From: Hirschia sp964351655
GTDB lineage: Bacteria; Pseudomonadota; Alphaproteobacteria; Caulobacterales; Hyphomonadaceae
Direction of reading: 5' to 3'
Assembly (NCBI GenBank): GCA_964351655.1
Contig: CAYGPD010000008.1
Location: forward strand, 28,175 to 92,174
Length of the DNA stretch: 64,000 bases
The translations under genes were made by a program, and so were the position numbers. Below, one piece after another: positions 52,084 to 59,888 of the stretch; positions within the stretch are counted from its first letter, which is position 1, and every line of letters begins with the position of its first letter. Under the pieces are notes generated by a model, which was given only the letters and a program-made list of their open reading frames with translations, was not told the DNA's origin and did no database searches.

Positions 52084-52983
52084 CTATTCCCCGCCGCCTA
52101 GTGAGTGCACATAAACCGCGAGTGCTTTTATAGATGCATCATCCAGCCGCCCTTGCCATGCAGGCATATGCGAATTTCGCGCATTACTTATGGTGTCATA
52201 AATGTCAGTTGCTGTTCCGCCATAAAGCCATTCGCGATCTGTCAGATTGGGAATACCTTGAGTTTTATCGCCTGTTCCCAATTCACCGTGACAAGATGCA
52301 CACTGAGATGCAAATTCAACTGCACCACGCTCAACTGCTCCAGTATCACTCGCACGCTCGGTTAAGCTCAATACATATTGCGTAATATCACCAATGGTTT
52401 GAGGCTCGATTAACCCATCTCGTCCAAAACGCGGCATTGCTGAAAAACGTGTATCAGAGTCGGAATCGTGGCGAATACCATGACGAATTGTATACTCAAT
52501 ACCATCAAGCGTCCCATCCCAAAGCCACACATCATCTGCAAGTGATGGATACCCTTTGGCACCTCGCCCACCAGCCCCATGGCAGGTTGCACAATTGTCA
52601 CCAAACAGACTCTCACCCATTGCCAGTGAGAATTGTTGAAGCGCACGATCAGACTCAATTTCTTCCAGTGAAGCTTGTAATAGAATTGTAGATTGCTCTG
52701 TGCGCGTTTGTGCTGCACCTGAGACCGCCGCTTCCACGTTTGAGCGATCTGATGCCCCCAAAACACCTCGAGTATTTGTGCCTAACCCCGGCAACGCCGG
52801 AATAGCGGGCATTACGATCATATAGCCCACCGCCCAAATGATCGTTATATACCAGACTATCAACCACCAACGTGGTAAAGGATTATTCAGCTCCTTAATA
52901 CCATCCCATGAATGTCCCGTTGTTTCTACACCTGAGTGCGCATCAGTTTCTATCGAAATATCGTTTGGTTTATCATTAGACAT
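52084..52983 (-). CDS. ccoP: cbb3-type cytochrome c oxidase subunit III, diheme CcoP/FixP
   Basis: Membrane-anchored diheme cytochrome c (299 aa). One TM helix lies at about 40-61. Two heme-attachment sites are CATCH (131-135) and CASCH (228-232), with downstream Met ligands (for example SAMPRFG and HMPAWQG). I start at the ATG at 52983, which has GAGGAG 8 bases upstream and overlaps ccoQ by 8 bases; the in-frame ATG at 53016 lies within ccoQ. It delivers electrons from cytochrome c to CcoO and CcoN. Confidence 0.93.
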   Translation of the reverse strand: MSNDKPNDISIETDAHSGVETTGHSWDGIKELNNPLPRWWLIVWYITIIWAVGYMIVMPAIPALPGLGTNTRGVLGASDRSNVEAAVSGAAQTRTEQSTILLQASLEEIESDRALQQFSLAMGESLFGDNCATCHGAGGRGAKGYPSLADDVWLWDGTLDGIEYTIRHGIRHDSDSDTRFSAMPRFGRDGLIEPQTIGDITQYVLSLTERASDTGAVERGAVEFASQCASCHGELGTGDKTQGIPNLTDREWLYGGTATDIYDTISNARNSHMPAWQGRLDDASIKALAVYVHSLGGGE

Positions 52984-53152
52984 GTCTTTGCTCCTCTTGT
53001 GTGAGCGGGGCATCATTCATCGGAACACGCGAAGCTTGATCAAATAGGCCCTGATTTTTGGGCCATAAGGCATAGACTAGAGCAACAGCAAACATCGCAA
53101 CGAAATACAGAAGGCCGCCTGTCTGCGCAAAACTGGAAAGAACTTCATACAT
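52976..53152 (-). CDS. ccoQ: cbb3-type oxidase subunit IV, CcoQ
   Basis: A 58-residue membrane protein: MYEVLSSFAQTGGLLYFVAM opens a single TM helix running to about residue 30 (FAVALVYALWPK), followed by a charged tail ending EEQRHV. Of two adjacent ATGs, the second (53152) is better spaced from AGGAG. Size, helix position and location between ccoO and ccoP identify it. Confidence 0.88.
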   Translation of the reverse strand: MYEVLSSFAQTGGLLYFVAMFAVALVYALWPKNQGLFDQASRVPMNDAPLTQEEQRHV

Positions 53153-53161
53153 CATGCGCTC

Positions 53162-53932
53162 CTATCGACGATTGCTGAGGTCTTCAGCTTCATATGTAGA
53201 GAAATCAACAAGTGTTCCGGTCATTTGGAGGTAAGCAACTAGCGCATCCATTTCCGTTATACGTCTTGGATCACCGTCATAATCTCGCGTTAAAACACTT
53301 CCTTCCCTACCCGAAATCCCATCATAGGTTTCGATCAAATCATCAACGTAATCATATCCACTTTCATCCGGGTCAACCTGGGCTAAGAGATGGTTTTTTG
53401 CATTCTTGATCATCTCTTCCGTGTAAGGCACGCCCACCGTTTTTTCGGTACGTAACCGCGCTTCAATATCGGCAAATTTGAGAGATTTTTTCATCAGGAA
53501 TTCGTAAGGTGGCATCACAGATTCAGGTACTAAGGCACGTGGATCAATCAAATGATCAACTTGCCATTCAACCGAATACTTGCCTCCAACCCGCGCAAGA
53601 TCAGGCCCTGTTCTTTTAGAACCCCATTGATGTGGGTGATCATACATGCTTTCGGCGGCCAATGAGTAATGTCCATAGCGCTCCACTTCATCCCGCAAAG
53701 GGCGCACCATTTGTGAGTGGCAAACATAACACCCTTCACGCACATAGATATCTCTGCCCGCCAACTCCAAAGGTGTATATGGGCGCATTCCATCCACCTT
53801 TTCGATAGTGTTATCCATGTACATCAAAGGAGCCATCTGGATGATTCCTCCAATTGAAACAACAACCAAAATTCCAACTGTAAGGAGAAGGGAACGGCGT
53901 TCAAAAACACCATGTTTATCTAGAATAGACAT
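53162..53932 (-). CDS. ccoO: cbb3-type cytochrome c oxidase subunit II, monoheme CcoO/FixO
   Basis: Membrane-anchored cytochrome c (256 aa). An N-terminal TM helix lies at about 14-36. The heme site is CYVCH (68-72) in the family block GCYVCHSQMVRPLRDEVERYGHYS, and RTGPDLARVGGKYS follows. The distal Met region is PESVMPPYEFL. AGGAG precedes the ATG. It lies 12 bases after ccoN. Confidence 0.95.
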   Translation of the reverse strand: MSILDKHGVFERRSLLLTVGILVVVSIGGIIQMAPLMYMDNTIEKVDGMRPYTPLELAGRDIYVREGCYVCHSQMVRPLRDEVERYGHYSLAAESMYDHPHQWGSKRTGPDLARVGGKYSVEWQVDHLIDPRALVPESVMPPYEFLMKKSLKFADIEARLRTEKTVGVPYTEEMIKNAKNHLLAQVDPDESGYDYVDDLIETYDGISGREGSVLTRDYDGDPRRITEMDALVAYLQMTGTLVDFSTYEAEDLSNRR

Positions 53933-53944
53933 AGAATTTTTCTC

Positions 53945-55627
53945 CTATTCTGCCGGCTGCAAAGCAGCGCTATCTGATAGTGTTGACTTCGAAACGGGCC
54001 GCTCTTCAAGACTAGTCGCCTCACCATGACCAAGGGCTGTTCGCACTAAATTGTAAGCCATTAGCGCAGCACCTGAGAGGTACATAACTCCACCTAACGC
54101 TCTGATTATGTAGCTAATATGCTTTGCCTCAACTGTTTCAACAAAGCTGAAAGCTAAGAAACCAAAGTCATCATAAGCTCTCCACATCAACCCTTCCATT
54201 ACACCTGCAAACCACATGGAAACGATGTAAAAAATGATGCCGATTGTTGAAATCCAGAAGTGCCATTCCACAAGCGACTTGGAATACAATCCCGCTCGCT
54301 TCCACAGCCAAGGAGTAAGACAATAAAGCGCTCCAAAAGAAATATAGCCAACCCAACCAAGAGCACCCGAGTGGACGTGACCAATCCCCCACTCTGTGTA
54401 GTGAGACAGAGCATTCACAGCCCGCACACTCATAAGCGGACCTTCAAAAGTCGCCATTCCATAAAATGCCAATGATACAATCATCATGCGTAAGACTGGG
54501 TCCGTCCGTAGCTTGTCCCATGCACCAGAAAGTGTCATTACACCGTTAATCATCCCCCCCCAGCTAGGCATCCACAGCATGATTGAGAAAGCCATGCCTA
54601 GAGTCTGCGCCCATTGAGGTAGTGCTGTGTAATGAAGGTGGTGTGGCCCTGCCCATATGTAGATAAAAATCAAACTCCAGAAGTGTACAATCGACAAACG
54701 ATAGGAGAAAACCGGACGATTAGCTTGCTTTGGAATGAAGTAATACATGATGGCAAGAAAGCCTGTTGTTAGGAAGAACCCAACAGCATTATGACCATAC
54801 CACCATTGTGTCATGGCATCCTGTACACCTGAAAATACCTGCACTGATTTTGTGCCTGTAAGGTCCACAGGAATAGACAAATTATTCACAATATGAAGCA
54901 TCGCGATGGTCACAATAAAGGAAAGATAGAACCAATTGGCGACGTAGATGTGCGGCTCTTTACGTTTCCATAATGTGCCTAAAAACACCAACAAATACGC
55001 TACCCATATAATGGTCAACCAAAGGTCTGCATACCATTCAGGCTCTGCGTATTCTTTGGATTGAGTAACACCTGCAAGATACCCAGTTGCGGCGAGTACG
55101 ATAAAAACCTGATAGCCCCAAAAGACAAACCACGGCCACATGCCACCAGCCAAACGCGTTCTACATGTTCGCTGCACAACATAGAAACTTGTTGCAATAA
55201 GCACGTTTCCGCCGAACGCAAAAATTACCGCAGAAGTATGCAAAGGGCGCAATCGTCCAAAGTTAGTAAAGCCCCATTCGGGAAAATAGAAAATTGCAGG
55301 CCACGTTAACTGTAGAGCAATCACAACCCCGACAAGCAACCCAGCCAGTCCCCAGAACATCGACGCAGCGACACCATATTTTACGATGGTATCTTCATAT
55401 ATACTTGCATCAAAGGGATCCTTGTCTCCAACGCCCGCATACCAGAAGCAAGCTCCCAAGATAAGCACGAGGCCCATCACCAGAAAGAGCGCCGATTGCA
55501 ACTCCATCCCTGCATCAGCGGCATTGGCAAACATCGTCAAAGCCAGCCCCATAAATATGAGAGAAAAGACCCCAACAGCCACAACGCTCGTAAGATCTCT
55601 TTCTATTTTCACTCTATTCAACTGCAT
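53945..55627 (-). CDS. ccoN: cbb3-type cytochrome c oxidase subunit I CcoN/FixN
   Basis: Catalytic heme-copper subunit (560 aa) with about 12-14 TM helices that reduces O2 at high affinity and pumps protons. Recognisable blocks are GRLRPLHTSAVIFAFGGN with a heme ligand His, WWYGHNAVGFFLTTGFLAIMYYFIPK with the CuB His-Tyr region, and WAGPHHLHYTALPQWAQTLG with the CuB His pair. YTEWGIGHVHSGALGWVGY gives the late heme ligands. The start is the ATG at 55627, with AGGGG upstream. The operon faces away from the fixLJ genes. No clear FNR/FixK box was found before it. Confidence 0.96.
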   Translation of the reverse strand: MQLNRVKIERDLTSVVAVGVFSLIFMGLALTMFANAADAGMELQSALFLVMGLVLILGACFWYAGVGDKDPFDASIYEDTIVKYGVAASMFWGLAGLLVGVVIALQLTWPAIFYFPEWGFTNFGRLRPLHTSAVIFAFGGNVLIATSFYVVQRTCRTRLAGGMWPWFVFWGYQVFIVLAATGYLAGVTQSKEYAEPEWYADLWLTIIWVAYLLVFLGTLWKRKEPHIYVANWFYLSFIVTIAMLHIVNNLSIPVDLTGTKSVQVFSGVQDAMTQWWYGHNAVGFFLTTGFLAIMYYFIPKQANRPVFSYRLSIVHFWSLIFIYIWAGPHHLHYTALPQWAQTLGMAFSIMLWMPSWGGMINGVMTLSGAWDKLRTDPVLRMMIVSLAFYGMATFEGPLMSVRAVNALSHYTEWGIGHVHSGALGWVGYISFGALYCLTPWLWKRAGLYSKSLVEWHFWISTIGIIFYIVSMWFAGVMEGLMWRAYDDFGFLAFSFVETVEAKHISYIIRALGGVMYLSGAALMAYNLVRTALGHGEATSLEERPVSKSTLSDSAALQPAE

Positions 55628-55785
55628 GGATACCAGCCCCTTTTTATGCTCATCGAATGCGAATACCGCGTTTAGAGATGAGTAATCGGGTTCAAGATCA
55701 GACTGAATAAGGGAAACTACCTATAGCGCCACACACCACTCCTGAGGCTTATTCTATTTCAATGTTTTTATTGGGAGACTAACCG

Positions 55786-56079
55786 ATGCGTATGCTTTCT
55801 ATGACCGGAATTGTACTGACAATTGTTGGCTGCATAAAAATTTGGTTGCTCGCTCAATCACAAGACCAAATAATCATCCCCACCTGCCTTGGAGAGCATT
55901 TTGCACTCACCTTAAAGAGGCCAATGTCTGATATCCTTCATTGTTGGGGGTGTTACATATCTCTCTTTGGAATTGGGCTGATTGGAATGGACGGCTTTAA
56001 ATATTACAGCAAACACGTCATACTCCCTGCATCACACATGCAATCCCAGAATATATTACAAAAAAGTCTCCATAGATGA
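55786..56079 (+). CDS. Uncharacterised small membrane protein coupled to fixL
   Basis: 97 aa with two predicted TM helices (about 5-23 and 50-68) and a CWGC motif at the start of the second (LHCWGCYISLFGIGLIG). I do not recognise a family. GGGAG lies 8 bases before the ATG, and the stop overlaps the fixL ATG as ATGA, so it is translationally coupled to the oxygen sensor and very likely real. It could tune FixL or the oxidase; this is inference from position only. Confidence 0.65.
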   Translation: MRMLSMTGIVLTIVGCIKIWLLAQSQDQIIIPTCLGEHFALTLKRPMSDILHCWGCYISLFGIGLIGMDGFKYYSKHVILPASHMQSQNILQKSLHR

Positions 56080-57251
56080 CATCTCACAAATCGCCAAACG
56101 ACCTGCAAAAACAGAGCAATAGCGATTTACGAAAATTGTTGACTACAATTTTAGCTTCAGTACCTGATGCTATGATCGTGATTGATGACAAAGGGATAAT
56201 CTTAGCCTTTAGTGCAGCAGCAGAGACACTGTTTGGTTACAAAGAGGCTGACCTTCTCGGGTTAAATGTCAGCCATTTGATGACCGCAGCAGACAACGCA
56301 CATCACGACAAATATATTCAAAGCTATCTTGATACCGGCGAGAAACAGATCATTGGCATTGGCCGCGTCGTTCAAGCAAGACTCGCATCGGGAGAAGAAA
56401 TCCCTGTCGAATTGAAGATTGGAGAAGCTAGGCTAGACGAAACCCGATTATTTACCGGCTATATTCGCGATATATCAGAACAGCGCGCTTCTCAATTTCG
56501 TATATCTCAAATGCAAACAGAATTGACGAACTTTTCTCGCCTCAGTGCGGTTGGCACTATGGCCTCAGCGATGGCACATGAATTAAACCAGCCCCTAACT
56601 GCTGTCACAAACTATTTGGAAGCTGCAAGAGATATACTTCCAAGCGCCACACCAGATACAATTTCAATTGTTCAAGACGCTCTTGATGCTGCAGCTAAAG
56701 AAGCGATCCGTGCAGGGCAAATTGTTCGTAAACTCAGAGATTACGTTTCTAGAGGAGAAGTGGATCGCGTCCAACTTGATATTCTCCCAATATTGCAAGA
56801 TGCAATCTCACTGTCCAAACTCGGCACAGCTGGTCGCCAAGTTCATTTTATCAAAAATTATTCGCCTCAATTACCCCTGATTATGGCGGACCAAGTCCAA
56901 ATCCGACAAGTCATTATCAATCTGATAAAAAATGCAATTGAAGCTGTTAGCCTCACCGATACCCCGCAAATATGGATATCAGCAGAACCTCTCAATAACA
57001 GAGAAATCTGTATTAGCATTCGAGATAACGGCCCCGGCCTACCCAAAAATCTCCAGCAATCCCCTTTCGATCCGTTTAATAGCTCGAAATCAAGCGGGAT
57101 GGGTTTAGGGCTTTCAATTTGTCACACAATCATTGATGCTCATGATGGCCGAATCTGGTTAGACTCAACGAATCCAGATGGAGCCTGCTTTAAATTCACA
57201 CTTCAAATAGCTCAAACCAATGACGAACCTGCGCACAATCCACCTCGTTGA
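56076..57251 (+). CDS. fixL: Oxygen-sensing heme-PAS histidine kinase FixL
   Basis: Soluble sensor kinase (391 aa). The PAS domain (about 20-138) matches FixL heme-PAS. HHDKYI supplies the proximal heme His (His77), and GIGR places an Arg (Arg97) exactly 20 residues later, as in Bradyrhizobium FixL His200/Arg220. The HisKA H-box is MASAMAHELNQPL (His168). The ATPase has N box LIKNAIEA, G1 DNGPGLP and G2 GMGLGLS. There is no N-terminal membrane domain, unlike Sinorhizobium FixL. It overlaps fixJ by 32 bases and should report oxygen to control the neighbouring cco genes. Confidence 0.9.
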   Translation: MTSHKSPNDLQKQSNSDLRKLLTTILASVPDAMIVIDDKGIILAFSAAAETLFGYKEADLLGLNVSHLMTAADNAHHDKYIQSYLDTGEKQIIGIGRVVQARLASGEEIPVELKIGEARLDETRLFTGYIRDISEQRASQFRISQMQTELTNFSRLSAVGTMASAMAHELNQPLTAVTNYLEAARDILPSATPDTISIVQDALDAAAKEAIRAGQIVRKLRDYVSRGEVDRVQLDILPILQDAISLSKLGTAGRQVHFIKNYSPQLPLIMADQVQIRQVIINLIKNAIEAVSLTDTPQIWISAEPLNNREICISIRDNGPGLPKNLQQSPFDPFNSSKSSGMGLGLSICHTIIDAHDGRIWLDSTNPDGACFKFTLQIAQTNDEPAHNPPR

Positions 57252-57852
57252 TGATGATGAATCTATACGTCACTCTGCCAGCTTTATGCTGCGCCATGCT
57301 GGCTTTATGGTTAAAACATATTCCGACGGGGTGAACTTCTTGGAGCACGTGTCGGATACTGATGAGGGATGTATCCTCTTAGATGTTCGAATGCCCGTTC
57401 TTGATGGTCTCGCAGTCCAAAAAGCACTGATCGAAAAAGCAATTACTTTGCCTGTCATCGTATTGACGGGGCATGGAGATGTTGCCATCGCGGTTGAAGC
57501 TATGAAAAATGGAGCCGTTGATTTTCTAGAAAAGCCTTATGAGAAGCACGCCCTTTTACGAGCGATCGAAACAAGCTTTGACCGACTTAAAAACGCAGAT
57601 AACCAAGAAAACCGCAAGAACAAAGCTATCGCTCAAATCTCAAAACTAACTCCCAGAGAGCACGATGTTCTACTTTGCCTTGTTGATGGAGCAACGAATA
57701 AAGCTATCGCTGAAAAATTAGATATATCTGCTCGTACAGTTGAGATTCATAGAGCGAACCTCATGGAGAAATTGGATGCTGATTCACTCTCCACGGTCTT
57801 GAGAACGGCTTTTTCAGCCGAACTTGGTTTTACATCAAATGATGTAAAATAA
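57220..57852 (+). CDS. fixJ: Two-component response regulator FixJ
   Basis: Response regulator (210 aa) with a receiver domain (1-120: acidic pocket DDD 11-13, phospho-acceptor Asp55 in LLDVRMP, Thr83, Lys105 in LEKPY) and a LuxR/FixJ-type HTH (about 145-205: LTPREHDVLLCLVDGATNKAIAEKLDISARTVEIHRANLMEKL). The start lies inside fixL, so the two are coupled. Cognate partner of FixL. No fixK gene is in the window. Confidence 0.93.
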   Translation: MTNLRTIHLVDDDESIRHSASFMLRHAGFMVKTYSDGVNFLEHVSDTDEGCILLDVRMPVLDGLAVQKALIEKAITLPVIVLTGHGDVAIAVEAMKNGAVDFLEKPYEKHALLRAIETSFDRLKNADNQENRKNKAIAQISKLTPREHDVLLCLVDGATNKAIAEKLDISARTVEIHRANLMEKLDADSLSTVLRTAFSAELGFTSNDVK

Positions 57853-57938
57853 GGGAAAGTACGTAAAGACATTCAGTTCAGTGCAATGTCTCATACGATA
57901 TACAATTGGCTAAAATTGCCTTGCCACCGGACACTGAA

Positions 57939-58322
57939 ATGTTTGAGCCCTCGTCGCTTCAATCAAAGCACATTGTTGTCGTGGAAGACGACGAAACCGT
58001 AAGGCATTCGTTATCTTTAGTGCTTCGAACTCGTGGGATCCGGGTTGAGACTTATCGCAGCGGGGCAGAATTACTATCAGCTAGAACGCTTCCCAATCCT
58101 AACTGCTTTCTAATTGACTTTAAAATGGCCAATCTAGATGGGATAAGCCTGCTCGCTAAATTACGAGATTTAGGCTTAAATCAGCCTGCGCTATTAATTA
58201 CAGGTTTTGTTTCTAACACTCTCAATCAACGCGCATTAGAGGTTGGATATTGCAGCATCATTGAGAAGCCTATTCATAGTCCTGATTTGTTTAGAAATCT
58301 AAGCATTGCTATGTCAGAATAA
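57939..58322 (+). CDS. Single-domain response regulator (FixT-like receiver)
   Basis: A lone receiver domain (127 aa from this ATG) with acidic pocket EDD (16-18), acceptor Asp60 in LIDFKMANLDG, Thr88 in LLITGF, and Lys110 in IEKPI. There is no output domain. An in-frame TTG at 57906 is an alternative start. In Caulobacter the single-domain receiver FixT inhibits FixL and sits in the same regulon; position and size make that role plausible here, but I cannot separate it from a generic phosphate sink. It lies 86 bases after fixJ. Confidence 0.78.
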   Translation: MFEPSSLQSKHIVVVEDDETVRHSLSLVLRTRGIRVETYRSGAELLSARTLPNPNCFLIDFKMANLDGISLLAKLRDLGLNQPALLITGFVSNTLNQRALEVGYCSIIEKPIHSPDLFRNLSIAMSE

Positions 58323-58688
58323 AACTACATTTCCAAGAAGTAAGTAGTCTCATTTAAGCAATATTTTCATCCAATCATATACTTAGATTCATTGAAATGC
58401 TGATAGCTTTTAACTTCCTAAAATATCTGCATTTTCTAATTAAATTCTTATCCGATAAAGACAATCATAATGCTCTGGAAACGCCGAAATGGAACCGGTT
58501 AGCTTTACATGGCCAACTTCTAGGGTATAAGGTTAAAAAACCTGACTTTAAATATTGAAAAACCAATATCACCTCTTGATAAATCGTTCCTTTTTCCTCA
58601 CGCTCTTTATGCTCTGTTCTTTTGATGACGGCATATCTTTTCTTGCAAGTCAGTACAAAAATACAGATCCTACACTGGAGAATTATGC
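58323..58688. other. Intergenic region upstream of the LacI-family gene
   Basis: No gene is supported. It contains an ACCGGT-centred palindrome at 58491-58502 that could be the LacI operator. Confidence 0.5.
58491..58502. promoter_or_regulatory. Candidate LacI-family operator upstream of its own gene
   Basis: GGAACCGGTTAG contains the palindrome AACCGGTT with a central CpG, the usual symmetry of LacI-family sites. Two related sites lie before the TBDT and lyase genes. Confidence 0.45.
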
Positions 58689-59777
58689 GTGAAAAATAAG
58701 CCAAAAAAAGTCAAGGATACTGAACAAGCAGCACGAATGTGGTTGGACGAAAATACTGATCAAAAGAAGGCCACTATAAAAGACGTTGCTGCAATTGCTG
58801 GCGTCTCCAAAAACACAATATCTCGCATCATAAATAATTCTCCCTTGGTAAAAGACAAAACAAGAGATGACGTTAGAAAAATCATCGAGATTGTTGGTTA
58901 TATCCCCGATCCACAAGCAAGAGGTTTAGCCTTTAGACACTCGTTTCTTGTCGGCATGGTATATGGTAGCCCAAACCCTCAATATGTCCTGAATCTACAA
59001 CAAGGAATATTAGATGGCCTTAATCAAACCGACTATGAGCTAGTGGTCCACCCATGTGATAAATCTACACCAGACTATTTAGCGAACGCTCGAAGATTTA
59101 TTGAACGACAAAAACTTGCAGGTGTAATCGTCACCCCTCCCCTGGCAGAAGACGAAGAATTTACAAAAGTCCTTCAAAGTATTGGCTGCGCATATGTACG
59201 AATTGCTCCCATAAAGCTCGATGACGATAAACATATACTTGTAACACATGACAGAGAGGGAGCACGAGCAGCTATTTTCCACCTCGCTGCGCTAGGTCAC
59301 CTCAAAATAGGCTTCATATCGGGAAGGGATGAATTTCTAACTGCCTCGGAACGGTTTGAAGGGTTCAAAGAAGGCATGATTGCAAATAACTTATCTGTGC
59401 AGAGTCGCTACATTGCGAAAGGAGACTTCACTTTCAATTCAGGAGTCGAAGCAGCTAAAATACTACTCTCACAACCAGAACCTCCAACTGCTATATTTGC
59501 CGCAAATGATGAGATGGCAGCAGGAGCACTACTCGCGATTAGGTTGGTTGGTTTACGTTCTCCGGACGATGTATCTGTTGTTGGATTCGACGACTTCCAT
59601 ATTGCAGAAACCGTATGGCCACGCCTCACCACTCTCAAGTCACCAACACGTCAAATAGGCAAAACTGCCGCTAACATGCTATTGAATACAACGCGCTCAA
59701 ATGAAGTAGATATACAAAAAATAGACAAACCTACTCTCGTCATGCGCGATTCCACCACGCCCCCTAAATCCAAATAA
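58689..59777 (+). CDS. LacI-family transcriptional regulator
   Basis: Repressor (362 aa). The HTH lies near residues 22-70 (ATIKDVAAIAGVSKNTISRIINNSPLVKDKTRDDVRKIIEIVGYIPDPQARGL), slightly displaced by a charged N-terminal extension. A periplasmic-binding-like sensor follows (FLVGMVYGSPNPQYVLNLQQGI to SVVGFDDFHIAETVWPRLTTL). The start is GTG at 58689, with GGAG 10 bases upstream. It is convergent with the TBDT, whose partner across the divergent promoter is a PL7 lyase, so the inducer is probably an alginate oligomer or derivative (inference). Confidence 0.9.
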   Translation: MKNKPKKVKDTEQAARMWLDENTDQKKATIKDVAAIAGVSKNTISRIINNSPLVKDKTRDDVRKIIEIVGYIPDPQARGLAFRHSFLVGMVYGSPNPQYVLNLQQGILDGLNQTDYELVVHPCDKSTPDYLANARRFIERQKLAGVIVTPPLAEDEEFTKVLQSIGCAYVRIAPIKLDDDKHILVTHDREGARAAIFHLAALGHLKIGFISGRDEFLTASERFEGFKEGMIANNLSVQSRYIAKGDFTFNSGVEAAKILLSQPEPPTAIFAANDEMAAGALLAIRLVGLRSPDDVSVVGFDDFHIAETVWPRLTTLKSPTRQIGKTAANMLLNTTRSNEVDIQKIDKPTLVMRDSTTPPKSK

Positions 59778-59821
59778 TTCCCGCTTTTACTTCAAATCTA
59801 TTTCTCTTTTTAAATGCAAAA

Positions 59822-59851
59822 CGCTGGACGACCTAATTTGGTCGACCAGCG
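59822..59851 (-). terminator. Hairpin terminator between the convergent lacI and TBDT genes
   Basis: CGCTGGACGACC (59822-59833) pairs with GGTCGACCAGCG (59840-59851), one mismatch, 6-base loop. On the minus strand it is followed by TTTTGC. It serves the TBDT and may also stop lacI transcripts. Confidence 0.8.
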
Positions 59852-59888
59852 CTGCAGTTAGAATTACTTAATTTTTGACAGATGTTTT

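Noticed and set aside
52105..52385. Two overlapping plus-strand frames inside ccoP
   Set aside because: They are antisense shadows of a clear diheme cytochrome gene.
55628..55785. FNR/FixK-type box before ccoN (CTGATCTTGAACC on the minus strand)
   Set aside because: Only one half-site resembles TTGAT-N4-ATCAA; the other half is lost, so it is too weak to list.
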